DNA of 64,000 nt from Gentiana macrophylla (lineage: Eukaryota; Streptophyta; Magnoliopsida; Gentianales; Gentianaceae), in the NCBI GenBank assembly GCA_026214975.1, contig CM047805.1, forward strand, positions 195,610,601 to 195,674,600. The letters are read 5' to 3'. A program made the position numbers and the translations under genes. Shown in pieces: positions 32,461 through 42,905 of the stretch. Position 1 is the stretch's first letter. Every line of letters begins with the position of its first letter. The notes below the pieces were generated by a model, which was not told the DNA's origin, ran no database searches, and worked only from the letters and a program-made list of their open reading frames with translations.

Positions 32461-32682
32461 TATAAATTACAAGATTTATGATAAATATTATAATTGCTAT
32501 TACCACCCCTCAAGTTGGCCGGGGACGGAGGCCAAACTCGTCACTGTGTAGATGAAATGTAGGCTGAGGTAAGGACTTGGTGAGACAGTCGTCTAGCTGG
32601 TCTAGTGAATGAACATAATCACTACAACGGTAGGGCCATAATACAATCTTTAGTTGAAAACCATTACGTTAAAGTACTTTTT
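32461..32682. other. Spacer with a possible copia scrap
   Basis: The GC-richer stretch 32508-32640 (CACCCCTCAAGTTGG onward) looks like an antisense piece of a copia element by overall flavour, but I cannot assign a domain. The remainder is AT-rich. Confidence 0.3.
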
Positions 32683-32860
32683 TTTAACAGCAAGAAATAT
32701 TATTAATAAAAATCTAGCAAGACGCTAGATAACAAAAGGTTCATATTACAAAAAATATATCCAATCCGTAGAAAATGCCAATTCACCAATCTAAAAACAA
32801 ACAAGACAAACTCAACAACTCCAAGTTCTAACAAACAACGATTCAATACCCAACTAGTCT
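32683..32860 (-). mobile_element. Possible LINE 3' end
   Basis: On the plus strand it opens with a T run (about 32679-32688) and then AACAGCAAGAAATATTATTA; read on the minus strand this is an AT-rich 3' untranslated end finishing in poly(A). That is how the 3' end of a plant L1-type LINE looks. No LINE coding sequence is seen, so the insertion would be heavily 5'-truncated. Confidence 0.4.
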
Positions 32861-33165
32861 TTACTGTTGCTCAAAGAAAGAGGATTGTTTGTTCATGAAA
32901 GTGGAAGACAATGTATTTATCGCTTTAAAGAAGAAAGCAACACGCTTTCATCTTTAAGGCAAGTAAAGCACATTGACTTCCACAAAGATATTTTAATCGC
33001 TTTTATCACATTTCCTTGGTGCAAAAGGCGATTTACCTCGTGCATAGGACCCCCGTTGATGTAAAGGCACTAAATCCAATCGGGTTGGATCGATCCGACC
33101 GGTCGGGTCATTTCTACTACGCCTATATGTTTATACATATAATAAATTGCTTTTCGTCATATTAT
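32861..33165. other. Unassigned flank left of G2
   Basis: A 66-codon open stretch (32867-33064, plus strand) has no recognisable motif. The sequence up to 33165 is the left half of the G2 target site; the right half resumes at 38175. No gene is claimed. Confidence 0.4.
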
Positions 33166-34650
33166 TGTCACGGATTTTATGCAATGAAAATAAACAAGTA
33201 AATAAATTTATAAATCCGTATTCCCAAGTGTAGAGATCGTAGTATAGCGATTAATACCGAGTCGATCTCGTGGAATCGGGTATCTAGTTCATTAATTTTC
33301 CTAAGATTGATACTATTATTATTAAAACCTAAAATAACAAAACGAAAAGATAAACCGACAGAGGATTGTCACCCAAAGCCAGAAAACATCGCTAAGTAAC
33401 AAAAGTAAATAAAACTATAACTAGGAAAACAATAAAACTAACAAACATGATAATGATCAAGCAAATCAACATAGAACAAACCATGATCCACCTTCCCGCA
33501 ACCCTTAATTTCCTCGCCTAGATTATCTTATGAAGATTTAATCAAAGATGTGAGTCACCTCTCAAAAGTATGAATTCCTACTCGTAGATAATTCGCCTAT
33601 CAATCTTTTATCTCTCGATCTTAAAGATTAACGCTTTCAAACCAAGGTGCAAGATTTATTAGATCTAACAATCTAGATATTCTAACCTATCAACTCTCGT
33701 ATTTTTAGGTTAAAAAGATCTATTCTTTCCTATGGTGATCTAGCGTTTACACCGACTCTCATCATACGGTAAACGTCAATAACAACAATCTCTCGATATA
33801 CGTTGCATAAACATCTAATCATGGAAAAGAAACAAGCTTTAAATTGAAATCATTCATAAAATTATTCAAAGGAAAAGAAATAAAAGAAAGTTGAAATAAA
33901 CGATCTCACAGTCGCTCATGTTGCAGAGCTTCAAAGATCAAAGATGGCAACAAACAGAAATAGAAAAACGAATATAAAAACAAGAAAAATCGCAACCCCA
34001 CCTCCCTAATGATTTTGTATCAATAGGTCTCAATAATGTATGATTAGGGTTGAAATACGCGCTGATATTTATAGAAGACTGAGGCGGCTGTGCTGATGTC
34101 GGCTTAAGGACGCCCGTCCGGCTTGTTGGACGCTCGTCCGAGGTGCCTTGGACTTGCTTCAGATGCCCGTCCACTCAGCGTCCAAACTCTCTGAATCAAC
34201 TTCCTCCCTTGGACGCCCGTTCACTATTCTAGATGCTCGTTTGGATGATCAGACGCCCGTCCATCCTGGACGGGACTTGGACGCCAGTTCAACTGGATCA
34301 AAAACTTGATTTCTTCATCTTTATCCTTTCCTTCCTTCTCTATCCTTTATCAAATTCCAACTTTATCTCCTCTCTATCATATAATTCGAACTTGATCTTC
34401 ATTTGATCATTCTTTGGGTCGAGAATATGCATCTACATGACATCAAAAACATCGCAAAATGTAATAATATCCAAATAAACATGAAATCAACAATAAAACG
34501 CATAATTCAACTAATTTTGCGAATAAACCATTTAAAACCTCACTTGCTCAATAAACCAATTAAATGCTCATTTTCTATGCAAATTATACAAATATGGAGT
34601 AAATCATTATAAAATATAACGGAATAAATCGTATAAAATCTCCCTTAACA
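33166..34650 (-). repeat. G2 3' LTR
   Basis: Read on the minus strand it starts TGTTAAGGGAGATTTTATAC and ends CCGTGACA. U3 carries the GGACGCCCGTCC cluster at 34108-34290, directly upstream of the TATA box at 34066-34074 (CTATAAATA on the minus strand). Confidence 0.92.
34108..34290 (-). repeat. GACGCCCGTC palindrome array in the G2 LTR
   Basis: At least seven motifs with core ACGCCCGT or ACGCTCGT, several with matching arms (GGACGCCCGTCC at 34108-34119). A homologous array lies in the other LTR at about 37619-37815. Both sit just upstream of the TATA box in the direction of transcription. Confidence 0.75.
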
Positions 34651-34664
34651 ACTCCCCCACACTT
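34651..34664 (-). promoter_or_regulatory. G2 polypurine tract
   Basis: On the minus strand AAGTGTGGGGGAGT, directly before the 3' LTR. Confidence 0.85.
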
Positions 34665-34667
34665 AGC

Positions 34668-34688
34668 TTTTGCTCGTCCCGAGCAAAA
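34668..34688 (-). promoter_or_regulatory. Stem-loop before the G2 polypurine tract
   Basis: A perfect 9-bp stem (TTTTGCTCG with CGAGCAAAA) with a 3-base loop, 3-4 bp from the polypurine tract. It corresponds to 18446-18462 in G1 and 52339-52356 in G3. Confidence 0.7.
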
Positions 34689-36526
34689 CAAAACGAAAAT
34701 TAGGGCTCGAAAAAGATAGACATCTCAGCACATATAACACATATTCAATAACTTAGAGGTTCACCCCGGTGTGGTGCAATGCCATAGAAAACTTCCACTA
34801 AGTCCAAACTTGAGAAACTCAAAGCAAAACTAGCTAATACCCCCTCGTAGACTAGCAGTAAATGATACTCATAAGATGTACCCTACAAACGTAAAATATC
34901 CCGAAAAGAATGATCGAATATATCTAGGGCCTTTCTGAAATACTCAGAGGATAATCCCTACAGCATATCTGCCAGTTTCTACTGGGGATAAGATAGACGA
35001 TAACTTAGTCTTATATCCATTTCATAACCATTCACTAGTTGATTTAACTATTTCACATTTAAACGCACATCAGAATGAGCTCTTGCCCTATCTTAGCAGA
35101 ATAGGATATTCGAGATATACCCTACCTTACTCCAATCATCAGCAAATTTTTTCTCGATCGCCGTGAGCTTTTAGTCATCATAGTGGTATAGGACATACGT
35201 GGTATACCCTATCTCACTCAAATCATCGACTAGCTTTCGACACACCCAATTACTTCATTATAAACTCAACTTTTTCACTTGACAATAAGTTACGTGTTAC
35301 TTATCACATTCAAACCTCAGATATTCACAGTATAACATACTTCGGATCTAAATACAAACTATCATAAATCACAAGATATATACGTAAGCACTAAGCACAT
35401 GACTTATAAGAAATCAAAAATCACTCGTCAAAAGGGTATAACTTTATAAATTAGCTCATCGCTCACTATGGCTCGTGAAAATAGATCTCGTGTGAAACAA
35501 CTAACTTATCAAACATATGATATATAGCTTGGATGACTATAAAAATAACTAACATTGAATTGAATTGCCTACTCGACAAAACAAAAACAAAAATGTCGGA
35601 AAATTTTGAAAATTCTAGCTCATTTTGCATAGACTCGAGACAAATTAAGCAAACGAATAGATAAACATAAACCATTCCTCCCCATTACACTTAAATCACA
35701 ACATGTCCTCATGTTGTGCGTAATTAAAGAAAAGATAAAAGAACTTAGCCTGATTTGGTAATGATCCAAGATTGGTCAAGAAGACAACAATGGTGATGTC
35801 ATATGGAGTCCTTCCCGCCTTCAAATCCAAAGTTAACTTGACAAAACAAATGATAAATGTACTCGCGCCACTTGAAAAATATGGCAAGATCTCGGGAACA
35901 TATGGGGTATAACACGGCAAAATTAATCATAAACAAGATAAGCACAAGATATAATTGCTCGGATGGAACAATCACCACACAGGGAAAACACAGGACACCT
36001 AAGCGTCAAACATAAACTCACTATGGACGCACGTCTGGTTACCACAAAGAGTGGCCGGGCGTTCACAGAGAGTAGACACCCGTCTGGTCTTAGCATGATG
36101 CACACAAAGAGAAACACGAGCAACCTCGTAAACTCCTAGATAGCCTTTTATATTTTTTTTTATTTTATTTTTAATAAGATAAAGAAACAGTAAAAGATAC
36201 GGAAAACTTAAACAGAAACCTACCTACGAAAGGTTTAAAACAGAAAACAAGAAAACAATAAAAGGGAGAAAAACGTGTTGAAATCTTCTGAGCCCAAAAT
36301 GGAAGGGAAAACAGCAGATTTTGACCTCGAAAACGGTGTCGAACGGCCTCCGCAATGCACCATGTCGCCGGGCGCCGGAACGAGCCTCAATTGGGGTCCG
36401 CGCGCCAAACGGACACTCGAGCCGTAAAGTTACGCCAAAATACTACCATGTGCCCTAACGATCCTTTTATCTCAACTTATAACAAAAATCGAAAAACTAA
36501 TAAACTAGACAATCAGACCGATTTCG
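34689..36526 (-). other. G2 interior, non-coding
   Basis: No gag-pol frame is visible. The part to about 35710 is G1-like 3' untranslated sequence and includes a second polypurine-like tract at 35675-35692, next to the inverted repeat ACAACATG-N4-CATGTTGT. The part 36260-36480 is G1-like leader. The junction between these two halves (about 35710-36260) is where gag-pol would be; it holds unrelated AT-rich sequence and a few GACGCCCG-like motifs (36000-36090). Confidence 0.7.
35675..35692 (-). promoter_or_regulatory. G2 second polypurine-like tract
   Basis: On the minus strand TTAAGTGTAATGGGGAGG, the counterpart of 17454-17468 in G1 with a 4-base insert, about 1.0 kb upstream of the true tract. 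Confidence 0.45.
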
Positions 36527-36648
36527 CAACGGCGCCAAAAACTTGTTTTTGGTTCCGCTACGGGAATACTCACCACTATACTACCTTAGAAAAATTAATA
36601 ATGAATCGACAACCAGATCGATTCCCGGCAACGGCGCCAAAAACTTGT
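36527..36648 (-). promoter_or_regulatory. Duplicated primer-binding region of G2
   Basis: The 20-mer CAACGGCGCCAAAAACTTGT occurs at 36527-36546 and again at 36629-36648, 102 bp apart. The second copy, next to the LTR, is the true tRNA-Asp site (TGGCGCCGTTGCCGGGAA on the minus strand). The inner copy keeps the LTR-end bases too, so the LTR-leader junction has been duplicated in tandem. Confidence 0.8.
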
Positions 36649-38169
36649 CTCGGATTTTATCTAATGAAAATAAACAAGTAATAAATTTATAAATCCGGTA
36701 TTCCCTATGTGTAGGATCGTAGCATAGCGATTAATACCGAGTCGATCTCAGGAATCGGGTATCTAGTTCATTAATTTCTCTAAGATTGATACTATTATTA
36801 TTAAACCTAAAATAACAAAACGAAAAGATAAACTGGACAGAGGATTGTCAATCCAAAGCCAGGAAACGATAATTGCGAACTTAAATCTAAAATATAAACT
36901 AAAAAGAAAACAATAAACAACTATGAATTTAAACAACGATGATCATGGTGATTAAACAATCGAACAAGTAATTATCCACCGATCCTGCAACCCTTAATTT
37001 CCTCTCTAAAGTTGTCTTGTGATGATTCAACTAAAATTGTGGTTCACCTATCAAAGGTATGAATTTCTACTCTCGTAAATAATTCGCCTATCAATCTCTC
37101 ATCTCTCGATATATAAGATTGACGCTCTCAAACCAAGGAGTAAGATCTCTCAATCTAGCAACCTAGATATTCAACCTATCAACTCTCGTTATGTCAAGAT
37201 TAAAAATCCCATCTTTCCTATGGTGATCTAAGGTTTACACCGACTCTCGTCATACGGTAAACATCAAATAGCAATACATCTCTCGATATCGATTACATAA
37301 CGCATAAGCATAGAAAAGATACAACTTTAATCAAAAATCACAAAACAACCTTAAGATCGAAAAGAAAGAACCTGATGAAGCGAATTTAAATAACTTGACA
37401 AATTGTTTAGCCTCCAATCATCCAGCAAAAACAGAAACGAAATCTAAATAAAAAGAACAACCCTCGGCCGGTCAAGCACCAAGGCTCAGCCGGCCGAGGT
37501 TACTTGGCTCGAATTTAGGGTTTTTTGTGTATGCGGCTGTGTAATAATATATCCCTAGGGTTGAAAATAGCGCTGGTATTTATAGAAAATAAAGTCGGCT
37601 GCTCTAAGTCGGTTATCTGGACGCCCGTCCAGAGTGTTGGACGCCCGTCCACTCTGCTAGAAATCTTTGAATCGGGCCGAGTAATGATCAGACGCCCGTC
37701 CTTCTCAAAATTGGACGCTCGTCCACTGAAAATCTGAACATCCTGAACCAAATTTCTCCTCCTGGACGCTCGTTCAATTGACCAAACGCCCGTCCAACTG
37801 GACGGAACTCGCATTTAACGCTCGTGATGATCCAATTCCAAATCTTCAACTTTATCTCTTTTCTTCTAGCCAATTCCATCCTTATCTCTTTCTCATCAAT
37901 TAAATCCGACTCTTATCTCTTTTTGATCATCATTTGAGCATCAAACACGTACCTATAACACATTAAAACATCGCAAAACGTAATATCATCCAAATAATCA
38001 TAAAATCAAAACTAAAACACCAAAATTAACCTATTTTGCAAATAACTCATTAAAAACCTCATTTACTCAATAATTCCATTAAACACTCGTTTCTTATGCA
38101 AATTATACAAATATGAGGGAAATTATCATAAAATATATCAATATAAATCGTATAAAATCACCCTTAACA
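36646..38169 (-). repeat. G2 5' LTR
   Basis: 1524 bp, aligned throughout with the LTR at 33166-34650. It contains the palindrome array at about 37619-37815 and the TATA box near 37577-37586 on the minus strand. ATTAT follows at 38170-38174. The two LTRs differ noticeably, so G2 is not a very recent insertion. Confidence 0.92.
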
Positions 38170-38174
38170 ATTAT

Positions 38175-39334
38175 ATATTTGTTCGTCTAACAAACGAACT
38201 ATGATATTGTATATATGATAACATCTATAGTTTCAAATTGTGATAGAGGATTCATAATAGTGATTGTGGTTGATGAGATCTCAATTCACTTTAAAGGGTT
38301 TGATACGGAAATGTCTCTAGTCGTATGTTCTACTAAATAGGACATTAATAGTACAGTTAGACTATCACGTATTAGATGTCTTCAATCTTATGAAGATAGT
38401 GATATATCTCGTCTATCAAAGTGTAAGGAAACTTGTGCTGTACATTGACGTGTATTAGAGAATGCGTACGTTAGAATGACCAACTTACTTTATTAAGTGT
38501 CACACTATGTGAAGGTTGTGTAATTATCCTTAGACCGGAGTCTTCATGTCATCACAACATGGATTGTCATGCTTTGACATGATTAAGGTTTCCCTAGTCA
38601 CGGGGCGATCATGCGGTAGTGATTGTGAATGATACTGAAGCATGCGTATAATTTCTTATAACGAATCTCTTATTCTCGAAAGTGTTTGCAAAGCGGAAGT
38701 AATGTGTTACTTTAAGAGAATAGGATATCCAGATTATAAATACGTCCGTTAATGTTTTGACACTCGAGCTACGACCGTATGGATATTATAACAGCGATAG
38801 GATTTTGATTACACGGTAACCGCTTCACATGCAAGATTGTAGTCATATATAGCACTTGACTCTTTCCGACGATCGGGGGTCGTGACGTGTTGCTAGATGC
38901 TGATCACAATCGTTAGGTGTGAATGATATGTTAGTAAATGCACATTATAGTTACAGCTAAAATATTCGGAAACCTATCGGATCACACACATACGGATAAC
39001 TAGCCAAAATTAATTTGTGGTTATATTGATAACCGAATGAGGACTTATTTTTGCCGACTATAAACAGTGAGTGGAAATTAATATTGTGGTATTTTTTTAT
39101 AATGAATAAATAATTACAAGATATGAATTAAAGTATTATATTTTTATTTATTAATATAGGATATTAATATATATGTATATATGCGTGTGATGTATATATA
39201 TGTGACATATATGTGCACATGCATAATAGATATATATATAGAGAATAATATATTAAAGATATTTTAATATTAGATATTAACATAAATATTTTGGAAAGTA
39301 TTCAATATAAGATATTAAATACATGATAGATAAC
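38175..39334. other. Unclassified repeat-like sequence
   Basis: About 1.1 kb without reading frames. The style (phrases such as CACGGGGCGATCATGCGGTA near 38597) suggests the LTR or interior of an unclassified retroelement, but no partner copy is in the window to define it. 39150-39240 is a TATA/GTATA low-complexity tract. The left edge is the right half of the G2 target. Confidence 0.4.
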
Positions 39335-39490
39335 CAACAAAGGCTGGTTTGGGTGGAAGGGACTCCACTCGCTTAATCAAGATGTCTCGGGTTCAAGCCC
39401 TTTTGGATGCGGCAAACCTTGTTGGGAGAGGTTCCCACCTTTGGTTTCCGACAAGACATTGAAGGACTAGTCTCAAATTGTCTCATGGAT
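39335..39490 (+). mobile_element. tRNA-derived SINE-like sequence
   Basis: A GCTGGTTTGGGTGG stretch (about 39345-39358) resembles a pol III box A, and GGGTTCAAGCCC (39389-39400) matches box B at a tRNA-like spacing. A tRNA-unrelated part ending near CAAATTGTCTC follows. It lies 13-20 bp left of the G3 insertion. No second copy is present, so ends and duplication cannot be fixed. Confidence 0.5.
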
Positions 39491-39502
39491 ATTTATGTAA
39501 AG

Positions 39503-41057
39503 TGATGGGAGCAACTTTATCAGACTTTGGTGTGCAGTTTAACCCCCGTTTATCACCTTATTGGCATGTTTTGGGTAGTTCTAGACCTATTTAAGAGTAA
39601 TATCGAGAGTTATACGCACGGGGAGTTAAACTGTCACATCGATAGTAAACTCCGCCTTTTTAGCGATATTTACCTCATTTCCGAGCACTTTTGTCTTGCG
39701 GGATTATGCGTGGTGTTTTGTTAGTGTGTTTATTGCAGGACTTAGGTGACTCGAGGACCCAGAGGGCGATGTTTTGGAATGAGAGACATGATCATAGCAT
39801 GAATGTGGCATAAAAGTGAAGAAAAGCCAAGTTTGGAGTGGAGACAAGGCAAACGGGCGTTTACCATACCCCAAACGGGCGTCTGCAGGAAGCCTACATC
39901 AAACGGGCGCTTGGCAAAGGCAGACGGGCATCCACAGAATTAATACTTCATTCAGAAAGTTGGGTTTTCAGCTGGACGGGCGTCCCAATGACCCCCAAAC
40001 TGGCGTTTGGATGGGTTCAGCCCGAAGTAAAAAGCTCATACAAAGCAAACGAAGCGCTCAAGACAGGCCAGACGCTGCTCGAATCTCAAGAACCCTAATC
40101 AAGAATCGATTTCAAAGCGTACGGGCGTTTGACATGAGGCGACAGCGCTTGTGGCCGACAACGATGATTTCACCATGCCTGTTCATTAATCTTTATTTTC
40201 ACCTATCTTGGAAGCATTTTATGGTCAAGTGGTCTTCATGAAAGTTTTAGGGAATTCAACTATCTTTCCAACGCATCTTGAATTGTTCAAATCGGAGCTA
40301 TACACATCAAGTTAATACCAATTTACTGAAGACGAGTTAAATGGGCCAAGTTGGTCGGCCCAACGAGGTCAAGGTCGCGATTTTCTGCCTATTTAAGAGC
40401 ATCTAAACCTAAGAAACAGATATTCTGACTTTTATTGGCCTAGACTGAGTTCGAGGCCGGCTTAGGTGCTCAACCCAGCCGCTTCAGCGGTTGTTGTGAC
40501 AGGTTGACATCTAAATAGCCGGATTAGAGCTCTGAACTAGGCCCCGTATTTCAATTTCTTAGTTTAGATTTTTAAATATGGAGTAGAATACGATATTCGA
40601 TCGATAGCTTGGTGGAGTTCGTGCCTAGGATCATTGTATGAATTAAAGGTTGATATCTTTTGCTGATTTATGATTCAAAAGTCTTGATCTGCAATCTTTA
40701 GATCTTCTTTATTGTGAGTTTTCTGATTTCGATTTGTTTTCTCTCAATATGGTTTTGATTGTGTAGATCATTAGTTTGATGAAATTTACTTTGGATAAAA
40801 GTTTTGATTCAGATCCTTGTTTATGCCGTGTAATAGTAAAATCTTCGATCTTTTGTCTTGTTCATATACTCTTTTTGCCTTCGATTTTAACACAAGTTTT
40901 GTATTCGATTCAATCTCCTCATGGGATCGACCTCGGACTGAACGCACTACCTACGATTGACCCGGTTCATCGCGGTTAGAAAGTGAGTTTTGCCTAAGGT
41001 TTCGAAGTTTTATAAATTGTATTTGATCGAGCCGGATTGCGAAATCTCTACTTATCA
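39503..41057 (+). repeat. G3 5' LTR
   Basis: Starts TGATGGGAGC and ends CTCTACTTATCA. U3 carries AAACGGGCGTTT-type palindromes at about 39838-40130; TATTTAAG near 40390 is the probable TATA box. Open stretches across the palindromes are low-complexity shadows, not genes. Confidence 0.93.
39838..40130 (+). repeat. ACGGGCGT palindrome array in the G3 5' LTR
   Basis: Seven or more motifs with core ACGGGCGT. Arms vary but remain complementary in several copies: CAAACG-GG-CGTTTA, and GGACG-GG-CGTCC. The same array is in the 3' LTR (about 52725-53035). Confidence 0.75.
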
Positions 41058-41060
41058 AAT

Positions 41061-41078
41061 TGGCGCCGTTGCCGGGGA
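41061..41078 (+). promoter_or_regulatory. G3 primer-binding site (tRNA-Asp)
   Basis: TGGCGCCGTTGCCGGGGA, a perfect match to the complement of the plant tRNA-Asp 3' end, 3 bp after the LTR. Confidence 0.9.
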
Positions 41079-41195
41079 GATTGTTTGTCGATATCAAAAA
41101 TTGTGTTAGGTCAAGAGAGCGAAAAAAATGAAAACATTTTGATATTATGTGCTTAGACTAGGTTTGAATGTAATTTTGGTACTCAACCCAATTCC
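41079..41195 (+). other. G3 leader, left part
   Basis: Leader sequence up to the C2 insertion; ATTCC at 41191-41195 is the left target copy. The leader resumes at 50133. The phrase GTGTTAGGTCAA at about 41103 recurs at about 50504 next to a second primer-site-like sequence. Confidence 0.7.
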
Positions 41196-42890
41196 TGTTA
41201 GGTGTAGTGCCCGAAAGACAATTTGTGTAATTGTTTTTAATAATGAATGACAGAATTTATCTCACCTTATTACTTGCTTTGTGCTTGTAAAGTAATACAC
41301 TGGTTGCAAACCCTAAGTATATCTGTATGTAACTACTTAACTCAAAGGTATGGATTACACGTGAGGATTGAGTTAGTGGAGATATGCTTAAAGCTGTTAG
41401 TCCGTGGTGAAGTTAATCGAGTTTAGGGTCTCTTGATTAAAACACCAATAATGCGCCTGAACACCTTAGGGTGTGATAGTCTTATCCGGATTTGTCGGTA
41501 GAGAGGTACCTACAGTGGGGCATTTATATATTATGGCATTCATATAGACTGGACCGATTTAATCTGAATTTCTCGGTATAATTCCGTAATCAAGGAATCT
41601 TATTAAATCATTAGATGATCATATATGGATCAACCTTAATCCTGAGGTGAACACAGGATGCTGCTTGTCCCGGGGTAGTGTTTGATGTGTTAGTTACGGT
41701 TCACTTTAATATGTGTTCCAAGCCACTTCTCATTGGCACTATCTCCAGATGAGTGAGTAGTTCTGATTTTCACAGACATGGAATCCATTCCTTCCTGCGG
41801 GAAGTAGAGAGACAGTCCCCTTATTTGTTAGCCCTAAGAAAGTGATCGATCCCGGGAGTTCACATTTGACTAATTAGCTACTAGTCAGATATGTGTGCTA
41901 ATTGATCATTAGGGGGTTAATGGTAAATAAGGATAAGATATTCTGAGTCGGGTTCACGGAGACTTCCCACTCATAATGGACAGTCTATGGAGGGTTAATC
42001 CGTATGTAGTGATTATATCAATGGACGCTTATTCACTCATGGGTTGAGTATAAGTATACATCTATAATCGGTAGAGTTGGGCCGGGTTTATGGTGGCGTA
42101 ATCCCGGAATTAATAATTAATGTACTTATTCTGCTCGATGAATAATTAATTATTGGAGCTCACTGGTTATAGTCCATGGTCCCCGATGTGGCTTCGTAAA
42201 TCGGACTAATAATCTTGTTATTTGGGCCTCATTGATAATTAATTGTTTGGGCTAATTAATTTGATATGCATGAATATTATTTAGTTGGGCTAAATAATAT
42301 AATACACATAAAAGACATTTTATGTGGGCTTTTAAACCCTAGGGGTGGCGCTCATACTTCATTAAATGCAAGATTTGATTTTCTTGTGTGATTAATGATT
42401 AATAAAAGATGATTTATTTGTAATTGATTGATTGATTAATCACAATCTTTTATAAATGGAATTATCCTTTATTGTGATTTCTTTTAATTATTTATTTAAT
42501 TAATTAGAAACTTGGAGGCCAAGGATTTACTCTCCTATATAAAGAGAGTTCTTCCAAGATATATGGACAAGAAAAATTTAGCTTCATATCAAATAAAAAG
42601 AGAGAAAAATTAGTTTTTTTTCTTGTCTTGGTTTTTTAGTAAAAGAAAACTTTGAGTTTTTCTTGGTGTTATGATCAATCAAGGAGGCTCGTAGATCAAG
42701 AAGGGTGTCCACCAACCGCCGTTTGGAGAACACATCGGAAGATCAAGGCTTCTCTTCCCGTTATTGGTAACATGACCTTAAAACCCTTGTAGTAGTTTAA
42801 GTCCTTTAATTATGAATTGTGTCATATAAATCGTGATCCATCCACAAGATAGATCTAATTCGTTTAGATCTAAGAACCTCGCATCCTTCA
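41196..42890 (+). repeat. C2 5' LTR
   Basis: 1695 bp, starting TGTTAGGTGTAGTGCCCG and ending CTCGCATCCTTCA. TATATAAAG is at 42536-42544, inside the inverted repeat ACTCTC-N9-GAGAGT. Confidence 0.95.
42529..42549 (+). promoter_or_regulatory. TATA box within an inverted repeat, C2 5' LTR
   Basis: ACTCTC, then CTATATAAA, then GAGAGT. Identical in C1 and in the C2 3' LTR. Confidence 0.75.
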
Positions 42891-42892
42891 TG

Positions 42893-42905
42893 TGGTATCG
42901 GAGCC
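42893..42905 (+). promoter_or_regulatory. C2 primer-binding site (initiator tRNA-Met)
   Basis: TGGTATCGGAGCC, 2 bp after the LTR. The common plant copia site has A where G stands at the eighth base; the change falls at a CAG-to-CGG position. Confidence 0.88.

Larger units (their letters stand above)
33166..38169 (-). mobile_element. G2: gypsy element lacking gag-pol
   Basis: A 5.0-kb element on the minus strand with LTRs of 1485 bp (33166-34650) and 1524 bp (36646-38169), a tRNA-Asp primer site, a polypurine tract, and the perfect 5-bp duplication ATTAT (33161-33165 and 38170-38174). The 2.0-kb interior has no gag-pol. Its leader (about 36260-36480) aligns with the G1 leader and its 3' region (34651-35710) with the G1 3' untranslated region. 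Its LTRs are also related to those of G1. It therefore looks like an internal-deletion derivative that would need enzymes from a G1-type element. Confidence 0.93.

Noticed and set aside
34108..34290. CRISPR-like array
   Set aside because: The repeats are 10-12 bp palindromes with irregular spacing inside a plant LTR, not direct repeats with regular unique spacers.
39389..39400. A tRNA gene
   Set aside because: Box B is good, but no cloverleaf with a 7-bp acceptor stem can be drawn around it, and a long non-tRNA part follows. A SINE-like sequence fits better.
39816..40241. 141-codon frame across the G3 LTR with repeated NGR and TG phrases
   Set aside because: It is the translation of the ACGGGCGT palindrome array inside an LTR. 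The equivalent frame in the other LTR is broken differently.
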